Of a DNA stretch of 64,000 nucleotides, positions 46,902 through 55,094 are shown piece after piece (positions within the stretch are counted from its first letter, which is position 1; each line of letters begins with the position of its first letter). Under the pieces are notes generated by a model. That model was given only the letters and a program-made list of their open reading frames with translations, made no database searches and was not told the origin of the DNA. Location of the stretch: positions 28,145 through 92,144 of the forward strand of contig DASZSW010000008.1 in assembly GCA_035548515.1 (NCBI GenBank), read 5' to 3'. Both the position numbers and the translations under genes were made by a program. The stretch is from DASZQY01 sp035548515. Its GTDB lineage: Bacteria; Pseudomonadota; Alphaproteobacteria; Rhizobiales; Kaistiaceae.

Positions 46902-48059
46902 CTATTGTCCCCCGACGATCGCCACCCAGTCGCTGGCCCAGCGGGAGTAGGGGACGCAGGTGCTGGCGTCGCACTTGGCGACCGGCGTCTTCCAGAACGC
47001 GAGCTTGTCGAACTGATCGACGCCGTTTGCCTGGCAACCGGTATCGGTGAGCAGCTCGTTGCCCTTACAGGCAGCCGGCACGACCGGCACCGAACCAAAC
47101 CACGAGGCGACGTCGCCCTGCACCTTCGGCTGCAGCGAATGCTCCAGCCAGAGGTACGCGCAGTTCGGATGCGGCGCCTTGGCGTGCATCATGGTGGTGT
47201 CGGACCAGCCGGTGGAGCCTTCCTCGGGGATGACCGAGGCGATCGGCTGTTTGTTGGCGATCAGCAGGTTCGCCTGGTACGGCCACGAAGTGGCGGCGAC
47301 GACGCCTTCGTTGGTGAAGTCGTCGACCTGCTGGGTCGCGTCCTTCCAGTAGCGCTGGACGAGCGGATGCTGCGCGCGAAGCAGGTCGGTCGCCGCCTTG
47401 TATTGCGCTTCCGTCAGCTCGTACGGGTCCTTGATGCCGAGTTCGGGATTCTTCTTGGACAGATAGAGCGCGGCGTCGGCGATGTAGATCGGCCCGCCGT
47501 AATCCTGCACGCGGCCCTTGTTCGGCTTGCCGTCAGGATAATCCTGCGCCTCGAACACGACGCTCCATGACTTCGGCGCCTCCTTGAAGACATCGGTGTT
47601 GTAGACCAGCACGTTCGGGCCCCACTGGTAGGGCACGCCGTAGTGCTTGCCATCGACGACGTACCAGGCGCCGTTCTGAAGCCGCGGGTCGACGTTCTTG
47701 AAGCTCGGGATGAGATCGAGGTTGAGCGGCTGGACCGTGTTACCCGCGACCAGACGCAGGCTGGCGTCGCCCGAGGCGGTGGCGAGGTCGAAGCCGCCGC
47801 CGTTCATCAGCGTCACCATCTCATCGGAGGTGCCGGCGACCTTCACGTTGACCTTGCAGCCGGTGTCCTTCTCGAACTGCGTGACCCAATCGTAATTCTT
47901 GTCGCTGTCGCCGCGCTCGATGTAGCCGGCCCAGGCAATGATATCGACTTCGCCCTCGCCGGGACCGACCTTGGTCATCTCGGCGGCGTTCACGGGGATA
48001 GCCCACGCGAACGACAGGGCGACCACGCTGGCGGTCGCCATCCTCATGGCATTTCTCAT
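46902..48059 (-). CDS. Polyamine-type ABC transporter substrate-binding protein (PotF/PotD-like)
   Basis: The 385-residue protein has a signal peptide (MRNAMRMATASVVALSFAWAIPVNAA), then VDIIAWAGYIERG and a two-lobed solute-binding fold with DWVTQFEKDTGCKVNVK, VPYQWGPNVLVYN and TSWPYQANLLI. Four Cys in the C-terminal part (ACKGNELLTDTGCQ, CDASTC) may form disulfides. It binds the substrate in the periplasm and delivers it to the permeases. GGGAGACAATTC precedes the start. First gene of the operon binding protein, ATPase, permease, permease, dehydrogenase. Confidence 0.9.
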   Translation of the reverse strand: MRNAMRMATASVVALSFAWAIPVNAAEMTKVGPGEGEVDIIAWAGYIERGDSDKNYDWVTQFEKDTGCKVNVKVAGTSDEMVTLMNGGGFDLATASGDASLRLVAGNTVQPLNLDLIPSFKNVDPRLQNGAWYVVDGKHYGVPYQWGPNVLVYNTDVFKEAPKSWSVVFEAQDYPDGKPNKGRVQDYGGPIYIADAALYLSKKNPELGIKDPYELTEAQYKAATDLLRAQHPLVQRYWKDATQQVDDFTNEGVVAATSWPYQANLLIANKQPIASVIPEEGSTGWSDTTMMHAKAPHPNCAYLWLEHSLQPKVQGDVASWFGSVPVVPAACKGNELLTDTGCQANGVDQFDKLAFWKTPVAKCDASTCVPYSRWASDWVAIVGGQ

Positions 48060-48194
48060 GAATTGTCTCCCTGCCCGCCCGCGGAGAACTCTGGAGCGTT
48101 CTCCTATTATCCGGGGGTGACTGCGACAAAGTGTGCCCCGGCCACCGGGCGTCCGCAATACACAAACCAGCGAAACCGCCGTTCCCCGCCAATC

Positions 48195-48223
48195 TTGACA
48201 CCCCCGGGGCATGTCCATATTTT
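48195..48223 (+). promoter_or_regulatory. Sigma70-type promoter of rpmJ
   Basis: TTGACA (48195-48200), a 17-base spacer and TATTTT (48218-48223) give a strong promoter whose start would be about 60 bases before the rpmJ ATG. It faces away from the polyamine operon, which reads from 48059 on the other strand. Confidence 0.7.
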
Positions 48224-48287
48224 CCGCGCCAATTCCGGGCGCGGGCCGTTTCCCGCGCCTTCCATTTCAAGCAACCAGTTGGCCACG

Positions 48288-48413
48288 ATGAAGATCCGCA
48301 ACTCCCTCCGCTCGCTCCGCGCACGCCATCGCGGCAACCGCCTCGTGCGCCGCAAGGGCCGGGTCTACATCATCAACAAGACCAACCGCCGCTTTAAGGC
48401 CCGCCAGGGCTAA
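48288..48413 (+). CDS. rpmJ: 50S ribosomal protein L36
   Basis: The 41-residue protein, MKIRNSLRSLRARHRGNRL and onward, with VRRKGRVYIINKTNRRFKARQG, is the alphaproteobacterial L36. The zinc-ribbon cysteines are absent, so it is the Cys-less (C-minus) form, which is normal in this clade. It binds 23S rRNA in the large subunit. Confidence 0.95.
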   Translation: MKIRNSLRSLRARHRGNRLVRRKGRVYIINKTNRRFKARQG

Positions 48414-48463
48414 GCACGCGCGCGTGTTTTGACGGGTCGGGACAGCCGGCCTATCTTTTCTCC

Positions 48464-49132
48464 ATGCGGATTCCCGTCGCGGTCCTCACCGCTGCGCTGG
48501 CCCTTGGCATTGTGCCGGGGGTGATGGCGTTCGCCGCCGATCCCCCCAAGGAAGACGGACGGGTCGGCGATGCGAAGCCGGCGCCTGACGGTGACGCTGC
48601 CGTCGCGAGCACGCGCGAGGCTCCGCAGGACGCCAAGAAGCCGACGCGTGCGGAGCAGCTCGACTCGCTGTTCGAGATGTTGCGGACGGCAAAGAACCAG
48701 TCGCAGGCCGAATCCACCGAGACCATGATCGCCGCCCTGTGGCTGAAGTCCGGCAGCGACACGGTCGATCTGCTGATGGACTGGGCGCAGCACGCGGTGA
48801 AAGACAAGAACTATCCGCTGGCGCTCGACTACCTCGACCGCATCCTGACGCTGAAGCCCGACTACGTCGAAGGCTGGAACACGCGCGCGACGGTCTACTA
48901 CCTCCGCGAGGACTATGGCCGCGCGCTCGCTGACATCGAGAAGACACTGGAGATCGAGCCGCGCCATTTCGGAGCGCTGACCGGCCTCGGCACGATCCTG
49001 CGCGAGATGGGCGACGACAAGCGCGCGCTCGAAGTCTATCGCAAGGTGATCGCTCTCGATCCGCATCTGGACAGCGTTCAGAAGGAGATCGACGAGCTGT
49101 CCGAAAAGGGCGTCGATGGACGGAACCTGTGA
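48464..49132 (+). CDS. Secreted TPR-repeat protein, copy 1
   Basis: The 222-residue product has a signal peptide (MRIPVAVLTAALALGIVPGVMAFA), a short Lys/Asp/Pro-rich linker, and three to four TPR repeats, including YVEGWNTRATVYYLREDYGRAL and HFGALTGLGTILREMGD. It probably acts as a protein-binding scaffold in the periplasm. It is 40% or more similar by eye to the next gene, with the same block order, so the pair arose by tandem duplication. Confidence 0.85.
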   Translation: MRIPVAVLTAALALGIVPGVMAFAADPPKEDGRVGDAKPAPDGDAAVASTREAPQDAKKPTRAEQLDSLFEMLRTAKNQSQAESTETMIAALWLKSGSDTVDLLMDWAQHAVKDKNYPLALDYLDRILTLKPDYVEGWNTRATVYYLREDYGRALADIEKTLEIEPRHFGALTGLGTILREMGDDKRALEVYRKVIALDPHLDSVQKEIDELSEKGVDGRNL

Positions 49133-49172
49133 GCACCGCCGCCGTTGGCGTTAGCACTCATGGAGAACTGCG

Positions 49173-49745
49173 ATGCGCATGCTAGCCGCCGCAGGTTTGG
49201 TCCTGGCGCTGACGGCCGCGGCCTGCGCGGCAGAAGCGGCGGACACGACCACTGCCGGTGCCGATAGGACAGCGCGGATCGACGCGCTTTTCGCCGACTT
49301 GCACGCGGCCAAAACCGAGACCGACGGCAAGACGCTCGAGGGTAAGATCGTCAGCGAGTGGCTGAAGTCTGGTGACCCGGAGATCGACACGCTGATGCTG
49401 AAGGCGATCGTGGCGATGGATACGGGCGCGCTCAACCAGGCATTCGGCTTTCTCGATCAGATCATCGACAAGGACCCAGGTTACGCCGAAGGCTGGAACA
49501 AGCGCGCGACCGTCTATTACATGATTGACGACTACGAAAAATCGCTCGCCGACATCCAGAAGACGTTGGAGCTCGAGCCGCGCCATTTCGGCGCTCTCTC
49601 CGGGCTCGGGATGATCATGATCAAGATCGGCGACAAGCAGCGCGCGCTGCAGGCGTTCGAGCGCGCCTATGAGGTCGATCCGGTCATTTCCAATGGCAAG
49701 GAAGTGATCGAGCAGCTCAAGGCGGCGCTCGGCAAGGACCTTTAG
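49173..49745 (+). CDS. Secreted TPR-repeat protein, copy 2
   Basis: The 190-residue paralogue of the previous gene has a signal peptide (MRMLAAAGLVLALTAAACA), then YAEGWNKRATVYYMIDDYEKSL and HFGALSGLGMIMIKIGD, parallel to the repeats of copy 1. It lacks copy 1's acidic linker. A Cys near the signal end (AAACAAEA) could be a lipidation site, though the lipobox is weak. About 40 bases separate the copies; the gene overlaps the pyk stop by 4 bases in convergent orientation. Confidence 0.83.
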   Translation: MRMLAAAGLVLALTAAACAAEAADTTTAGADRTARIDALFADLHAAKTETDGKTLEGKIVSEWLKSGDPEIDTLMLKAIVAMDTGALNQAFGFLDQIIDKDPGYAEGWNKRATVYYMIDDYEKSLADIQKTLELEPRHFGALSGLGMIMIKIGDKQRALQAFERAYEVDPVISNGKEVIEQLKAALGKDL

Positions 49746-51169
49746 GTCTCGACGTTACCGACGGTGGCGATGCGCAGCATGTTTGTTGCGCCCGGGGTGC
49801 CGAGCGGAACGCCGGCGGTGATGATGATGCGCTCGCCGCGCTTGGCGAAACCCTCGGACTCGGCGATCTCGCAAGCGCGCACCACCATGCCGTCGACGTC
49901 GTGGCGCTCTTCGCCGACGACGCAGTGCAGTCCCCAAACCAGCGATAGACGGCGGGCCGTCGCCTGAACGGGCGACATGGCGACGACCGGCGTGGTCGGC
50001 CGCTCGCGCGCGGCACGTAATGCGGTGCCGCCCTTGGCGGTAAAAGAGCAGATCGCGGCCAGGCTCAGCGTCTCGGCAATCTGGCGGGCAGCAGCGGAAA
50101 TGGCGTCCTCGCCGGTCGGCTCCGGTTCGGTGCGCTGGGCGCGCAGGATCTGGACGTAGTACGGATCGCGCTCCACCTCGGTGGCCACACGGTCCATTGT
50201 CGCGACGGCTTCGGCGGGATACGCGCCCGAGGCGGATTCGGCAGAAAGCATGATCGCGTCGGCGCCCTCGAAGACAGCGGTGGCGACGTCGGAAACTTCG
50301 GCACGCGTGGGCGTCGGCGCGCTGATCATCGACTCCAGCATCTGGGTGGCGACGACGACCGGCTTGCCGGCGCGGCGGGCGGCGCGGGTGATCTGCTTCT
50401 GGATACCGGGCACGCGCTCGAGCGGCATCTCGACGCCAAGATCGCCGCGCGCCACCATCAACGCGTCGCTGGCGGCGATGATCTCGGTGAGCCGGTCGAC
50501 TGCCTGCGGCTTCTCGATCTTGGCGAGCACGCCGGCGCGGCCATCGACGATCTTGCGCACGTCGATCACGTCCTCGGGGCGCTGGATGAACGACAGCGCG
50601 ATCCAGTCGACGTTGGCGTCGAGTGCCGCGTGGAGGTCGGCGCGATCCTTGTCGGTCAGCGCCGGCGTATCGATCGTAGTGTCGGGGACGCTGACGCCCT
50701 TGCGGTTGGACAGCACGGTGCCGACTTCGACGGTGGTGAGCGCGCTCGTCGGCGTACAGGCGACGACACGGAGCCTCACCTTGCCGTCGTCGAGCAGCAG
50801 GCGGTGGCCCGGCTTCAGCGCCGCGAGGATTTCGGGGTGGGGAAGCTCGACGCGTTCAGCCGTGCCCGGCGTCGTGTCGGAGTCGAGCGTGAACATCTGT
50901 CCGGGCGTCAGGATCACGGAGCGTTCGGCGAAAGCGCCGATGCGCAGCTTCGGGCCCTGCAGGTCGGCGAGGATGCCGATCGGCCGCCCGTTTTCGGTCT
51001 CGACCTCGCGGATGGCCGCAACCAGACGCTTCAGCATCTCGTGGTCGGTGTGGCTCATGTTGATGCGGAAGACATCGGCGCCGGAGCGGAACAGCCGGTT
51101 GATGGTCGCCTTGTCGGCCGAAGAAGGGCCGAGCGTCGCCAGTATCTTTACCTTGCGCGTGCGCCGCAT
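49742..51169 (-). CDS. pyk: Pyruvate kinase
   Basis: The 475-residue enzyme transfers phosphate from PEP to ADP, the last step of glycolysis. It begins MRRTRKVKILATLGPSSADK, with FRINMSHTDHEM, MVARGDLGVEMPLERVPGIQK, the ATQMLESM region and TAKGGTALRAARERP. Length is normal for the bacterial enzyme. Its ATG overlaps the stop of the DUF1036 gene upstream, so the two are co-transcribed. Confidence 0.95.
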   Translation of the reverse strand: MRRTRKVKILATLGPSSADKATINRLFRSGADVFRINMSHTDHEMLKRLVAAIREVETENGRPIGILADLQGPKLRIGAFAERSVILTPGQMFTLDSDTTPGTAERVELPHPEILAALKPGHRLLLDDGKVRLRVVACTPTSALTTVEVGTVLSNRKGVSVPDTTIDTPALTDKDRADLHAALDANVDWIALSFIQRPEDVIDVRKIVDGRAGVLAKIEKPQAVDRLTEIIAASDALMVARGDLGVEMPLERVPGIQKQITRAARRAGKPVVVATQMLESMISAPTPTRAEVSDVATAVFEGADAIMLSAESASGAYPAEAVATMDRVATEVERDPYYVQILRAQRTEPEPTGEDAISAAARQIAETLSLAAICSFTAKGGTALRAARERPTTPVVAMSPVQATARRLSLVWGLHCVVGEERHDVDGMVVRACEIAESEGFAKRGERIIITAGVPLGTPGATNMLRIATVGNVET

Positions 51170-51825
51170 CAGTCGTCAGTCCCCGCGCTGGCGCTTGCCT
51201 GACCGGGCTCGGTCAACTGCACCGTCCAGCTTTTCTGTTCACCGGTGTCGACTTCAAAGAAGCCGGAGCGCTCATAGCCGCGGGCCACGCAATCCTCAAT
51301 GCCGCGGATCGTGAACATCTTGTCGCGGGTACACATCGCCGCTTTGCCACCCCAGACACCGCCGTGATCATAGTCCACGGCGTAGATGTAATAGAAGCGC
51401 GATACGAGGGCGCCGGCGACCAGCGTTTCGCAGCTGTTCTGCGCGACGTTCCACCAGCCCTCGGTGATCCACTGGCGGTTTTCCTTGTAACCGATGGCGA
51501 CGCCGACCCGGCTGGCCGTGCGGTTGCAGAGGCGCAGCCCACGCGCCGAGACATCGGTGGTGATGCCGCCCGACACGCCTGCCGTGTCGCTAGTGCCGGA
51601 AAGGAGGCGCGCCTCGGCTTGGTCGCGGCCGCTGGCCGACTGAATCAGGAAGAACACGACCGCGCCAATCACGACGACCAGTCCGACGGCGCCGATGACG
51701 ACAGCCTGACGGTACCAGGACGTGAAGTTGAACGAGCGCTTGGCCACGGAGCTAGGGAGGCTTCCAGTCGCTTTTGAGGTTGAAACAGCAGGCAAATCAG
51801 GCGGCCCGTTATGGCGCGGCCGCAT
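51169..51825 (-). CDS. DUF1036 membrane-anchored protein
   Basis: From the ATG at 51825 the product is 218 residues. A basic N-terminus leads to one membrane helix, AVVIGAVGLVVVIGAVVFFL, and an extracytoplasmic DUF1036 domain: LRLCNRTASRVGVAIGYKEN, WITEGWWNVAQNSCETL, YYIYAVDYDHGG, with paired Cys in MCTRDK and DCVARGYE. A GTG at 51747 would give a shorter cytoplasmic part and is a valid alternative. Function unknown; the link to pyk is common in this clade. Confidence 0.8.
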   Translation of the reverse strand: MRPRHNGPPDLPAVSTSKATGSLPSSVAKRSFNFTSWYRQAVVIGAVGLVVVIGAVVFFLIQSASGRDQAEARLLSGTSDTAGVSGGITTDVSARGLRLCNRTASRVGVAIGYKENRQWITEGWWNVAQNSCETLVAGALVSRFYYIYAVDYDHGGVWGGKAAMCTRDKMFTIRGIEDCVARGYERSGFFEVDTGEQKSWTVQLTEPGQASASAGTDD

Positions 51826-51911
51826 GACGGTCGTCAACGCGAAGACCCGCATTGGAACGCGGCGGCATCATGGCTTGGCGTACCGGGTGGGGCTGAATAC
51901 ATTCGCGCCAA

Positions 51912-52718
51912 ATGGAGCGGGGCGAGACTTCTGCGGCGGACACCAGTGGGGACGCGTTCAGCCTCGTGGCAGGCGATCCGGCCTGCGGGCTGATCCTCAT
52001 CTGCGATCACGCGGAAAACCGCGTGCCGCCGGAATACGGCGACCTGGGGCTACCGGCGTCCGAATTTCGTCGCCACATCGCCTACGATCCGGGCGCGGCG
52101 GCAGTGACGCGCGCGCTCGCCGCGTCGCTCAACGCGCCGGCGGTGCTCTCGACATTCTCGCGGCTGCTCATCGACCCCAACCGGGGCGATGACGATCCGA
52201 CCTTGATCATGCGCCTTTCTGACGGGGCGGTGTTGCCTGGGAACGCGCATGTCGATGCCGCAGAGAGGGCGCGGCGCATCGCGCGCTTCTATCGCCCGTA
52301 TCACGACGCGATCGAGCAGACGGTCGACGCGGCGATGGCGACGGGCGTGGTGCCGGCGATCTTCTCCGTCCATTCGTTCACCCCGGTGTGGCGGGGCGTG
52401 CCGCGGCCATGGCACGCGGGTGTTCTCTGGGACATGGACCCGCGGCTGGCGGTACCGATGATCGAGGCGCTCCGCGCCGACCCCGCGCTGATCGTTGGCG
52501 ACAACGAGCCATACGCGGGCGCGCTCCGCAACGACACGATGTACCAGCATGCGACGGCGCGAGGTCTGGCACATGCGCTGATCGAGGTACGGCAGGACCT
52601 GATCGCTGACGGCCCCGGCGTCGCCAACTGGACGGCGCGGCTGGCGGACATCCTGGCACGACTCAATCGCGACCCCGCCGTGCACCGCGTCGAGCGCTAC
52701 GGGTCAAAGGCCGACTGA
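51912..52718 (+). CDS. N-formylglutamate amidohydrolase family protein
   Basis: The 268-residue protein is a divergent relative of the enzyme at 39348: LILICDHAENRVPPEYG, then STFSRLLIDPNRGDDDPTLI, FSVHSFTPVWRGVPRPWHAG and ALIEVRQDLI carry the family's metal-binding positions. Substrate may differ from N-formylglutamate. It is divergent from the DUF1036 gene and precedes gapR by about 110 bases; this neighbourhood is typical in the order. Confidence 0.85.
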   Translation: MERGETSAADTSGDAFSLVAGDPACGLILICDHAENRVPPEYGDLGLPASEFRRHIAYDPGAAAVTRALAASLNAPAVLSTFSRLLIDPNRGDDDPTLIMRLSDGAVLPGNAHVDAAERARRIARFYRPYHDAIEQTVDAAMATGVVPAIFSVHSFTPVWRGVPRPWHAGVLWDMDPRLAVPMIEALRADPALIVGDNEPYAGALRNDTMYQHATARGLAHALIEVRQDLIADGPGVANWTARLADILARLNRDPAVHRVERYGSKAD

Positions 52719-52828
52719 ATATTCGCCGGCGGTGGAACCCGTGGACAACGGGGCGGGGCTGCTTGCCCGGAAAGGGCGCAGCGGCTTCAACGGACCCATA
52801 CTTCCTGGTCGCATTTCACGAGGTCCCT

Positions 52829-53104
52829 ATGGCTACCGCCAATTCCAATCCCGCAAGCTTTGCCAAGGATCAGCTCCGCTCGATCGTCGAGCGCATCGAG
52901 CGGCTGGAGGAGGAGAAGGCGGCGCTCGGCGAGGATATCAAGGAAGTCTACGCCGAGGCCAAGGGCAATGGCTTCGATACGAAGACGCTGCGGACGGTGG
53001 TGAGGCTCCGCAAGCAGGACTCCTCGGAGCGGGCCGAGCAGGAGGCATTGCTCGACCTCTACATGCACGCGCTGGGGATGGTGGTCGCCGAGGCGGCAGA
53101 ATAG
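52829..53104 (+). CDS. gapR: GapR (DUF2312) nucleoid-associated protein
   Basis: GapR binds AT-rich, overtwisted DNA ahead of replication and transcription in Caulobacter. The 91-residue protein has the DUF2312 core FAKDQLRSIVERIERLEEEK, then EVYAEAKGNGFDTKTLRTVVRLRK, mostly helical and charged. The ATG at 52829 has ACGAGG upstream; in-frame sequence before it is not conserved. Conserved and widespread in alphaproteobacteria. Confidence 0.93.
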   Translation: MATANSNPASFAKDQLRSIVERIERLEEEKAALGEDIKEVYAEAKGNGFDTKTLRTVVRLRKQDSSERAEQEALLDLYMHALGMVVAEAAE

Positions 53105-53119
53105 GGCGGCGGGGCGCGA

Positions 53120-54877
53120 CTAGCGGATCGAGGCGATCAGCGGTTCGACCATCAGGTCGACCATCTTCGGCTGCTGCACGAGCTGGCCGGAGAAGCGGTC
53201 CGTGCGCAGGTCGCCGTAGGCGGTCTGCGAGAAGCCGGCGCCAAAGGTAACCGTCGGCTTCGCGAACAGGTCGGGCATCTGACCGAAGTCAGGCATGGTG
53301 AGCAGCGCGTAAGCCTTCTGGCGGGTGGACGCCGGAGCCATCCACATCCGCAGGCCCTGCGTGTCCAGCGACGTCATGGTCAGATCGGGCGCTTCCATCG
53401 CCGGGCGCGCGGCGCGCACCGCGGCGACGCGGGTATCGTTCTCGGCGCGGGGGCGGAGGGAGGGCAGCGGGATGCCACCGGTGATGCTGGCAACCTTCGG
53501 ACGGACGACAGCGCCGGTGAGCGGCATCGGCTCGGCCTCGGCGGCGTAGGCCATCACACGAGGAACGGTCGGCACCGGCTCGCTGCTGGTGCGCAGCACG
53601 GCCGTGGTTATCGCCTCGGCGCGGAGCGGGCGGCTCACGTCGATGGTGGCGACGACGGCAGTCGGCGGGATCGGCAGCGAGGCACCGCGGCGCAGCTGGT
53701 CACGCTCGGCCATCGCCTTGGCGAGGGCGGCGGGGACGGCGGGCGACGACCAATCCTGCGGCGAGCCAAAATCGAAATCGGGGTTCAGCGTCTTGGCGCG
53801 GGGCTGGACCGAGGCGAGCACGGCGAAGGTCGGCTTGTTGACCGGAGCGGGAGCAGGAGCAGCGGCAGCCACTACGACCGGCGCGGGCTGATTGCGCCGC
53901 GGAGCAAGGTTCGGCAGCGGTACCGGCCCGGTGCCGTAGGCGGCAGCCGCTACGGCGACCTTGGCGCGGACCGGTGCGGCGACCGGCGCGGTATCATCAA
54001 TGCCGTCGTCTTCACCGGCATCATCCGCGGCGGCGAGCTGGATCGGTGCAGCATCGGCAACCGCCGCCTTCGGCGCCGGCTTGTCGATGTTGGCGGTGGC
54101 GACGGCGAAGGTTGCGACCGGAGCGCCGTTGGCCTTGCGTGCCTTATACTCGGCCAGCGCCTCGGCATAGCCCGGCAGCGGCTTGCCATCGGATGGGATG
54201 TAGAGGGTGCGCCCGTTCGGGAAGATCTGCACCAGCTGCTGGCGCGTCATGCGCGGCCAGTGACGCGGGCTGCCCACGTCCATGTGTACGAACGGCGAGC
54301 CGGATGTCGGATAGAAGCCGACGCCACCGGTCTGCATCTGCAGGCCAATCTGGCGGAGCTTGGCGAGCGGGACGTCGGGGATGAAGAAGTCCATCGCCTT
54401 GCCCTGCATGTGCAGACTGTTCTCGGCGACGCCCTTCGAACGGCGGCGGAGCATGCCGTTGGTTTCAGGCGAGCGATAACCGCAGACGACGTGAATGAAA
54501 TCGCGGGAGCCCGACGCGCGATAGACCTGGTAGATCAGGTCGAACAGCCGCGGGTCCATGGTGGTAGGCCGTTCCTTGCGCCAGTCGCGCAGGAAGTTGT
54601 TCAGCGCGGCGAGGCCGGCGCGGTCGTAAACGCCGCCGCGCTTGAAAACGAACGTGCCCTGTTCCTGGGTGTGAATGTTGTAGAGGCGGAGCGAGAGAAC
54701 TTCCGGCGTGGCGTCGGTGTGCCCGACAGCTACGGCAGCAAGGGCGAAGCCGAGGACAGTGGCTGCGGCACGCGCCTTGAGGCGGCCCGCGAACGAGCGC
54801 CCTTTACGCCACCCCTGGTGAATCCCCCGCCCGAGCAATCTTCCGTCCCTAACCCGAACCGCCCAACCCAAGCCCAC
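53120..54877 (-). CDS. DUF882 / M15-like peptidase with long Pro/Ala-rich C-terminal part
   Basis: The 585-residue protein starts at a GTG (54877), with an Arg-rich region and a hydrophobic segment (AAATVLGFALAAVAVG), then the DUF882 domain: LRLYNIHTQEQGTFVF, DFIHVVCGYRSPETNGMLRR, the zinc-site-like SLHMQGKAMDFFIP and FVHMDVGSPRHW. The remaining ~320 residues are low-complexity Ala/Pro/Val stretches. It resembles YcbK-type murein peptidases and neighbours an LD-transpeptidase, so a peptidoglycan role is likely. A CtrA-like box lies at 54905-54919. The GTG start is not certain. Confidence 0.8.
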   Translation of the reverse strand: MGLGWAVRVRDGRLLGRGIHQGWRKGRSFAGRLKARAAATVLGFALAAVAVGHTDATPEVLSLRLYNIHTQEQGTFVFKRGGVYDRAGLAALNNFLRDWRKERPTTMDPRLFDLIYQVYRASGSRDFIHVVCGYRSPETNGMLRRRSKGVAENSLHMQGKAMDFFIPDVPLAKLRQIGLQMQTGGVGFYPTSGSPFVHMDVGSPRHWPRMTRQQLVQIFPNGRTLYIPSDGKPLPGYAEALAEYKARKANGAPVATFAVATANIDKPAPKAAVADAAPIQLAAADDAGEDDGIDDTAPVAAPVRAKVAVAAAAYGTGPVPLPNLAPRRNQPAPVVVAAAAPAPAPVNKPTFAVLASVQPRAKTLNPDFDFGSPQDWSSPAVPAALAKAMAERDQLRRGASLPIPPTAVVATIDVSRPLRAEAITTAVLRTSSEPVPTVPRVMAYAAEAEPMPLTGAVVRPKVASITGGIPLPSLRPRAENDTRVAAVRAARPAMEAPDLTMTSLDTQGLRMWMAPASTRQKAYALLTMPDFGQMPDLFAKPTVTFGAGFSQTAYGDLRTDRFSGQLVQQPKMVDLMVEPLIASIR

Positions 54878-54904
54878 AGGAACTCACATTGTCGGGACGC
54901 TAGG

Positions 54905-54919
54905 TTAACGCCCCTTTAC
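54905..54919. promoter_or_regulatory. CtrA-like binding site upstream of the DUF882 gene
   Basis: TTAA-CGCCCCT-TTAC matches the TTAA-N7-TTAA CtrA box with one mismatch. It lies about 30 bases before the GTG start of the DUF882 gene, close to the -10/-35 region. Confidence 0.4.
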
Positions 54920-55094
54920 CAACTCCCTCATACGCCCGCCGCGGCGCATCCCCCGGCAAAAATGCCGTAGGTGGCCGAATACGGAGGGATCATGGCAAAT
55001 AGAAGGCTGATTCGGGAAGCCTTATTCGGAATAAGCTCCCGGGATTATTCAACTTTCCACCGAATCAATGGCCGTGAAGCAGGGCTTTCGGAGC

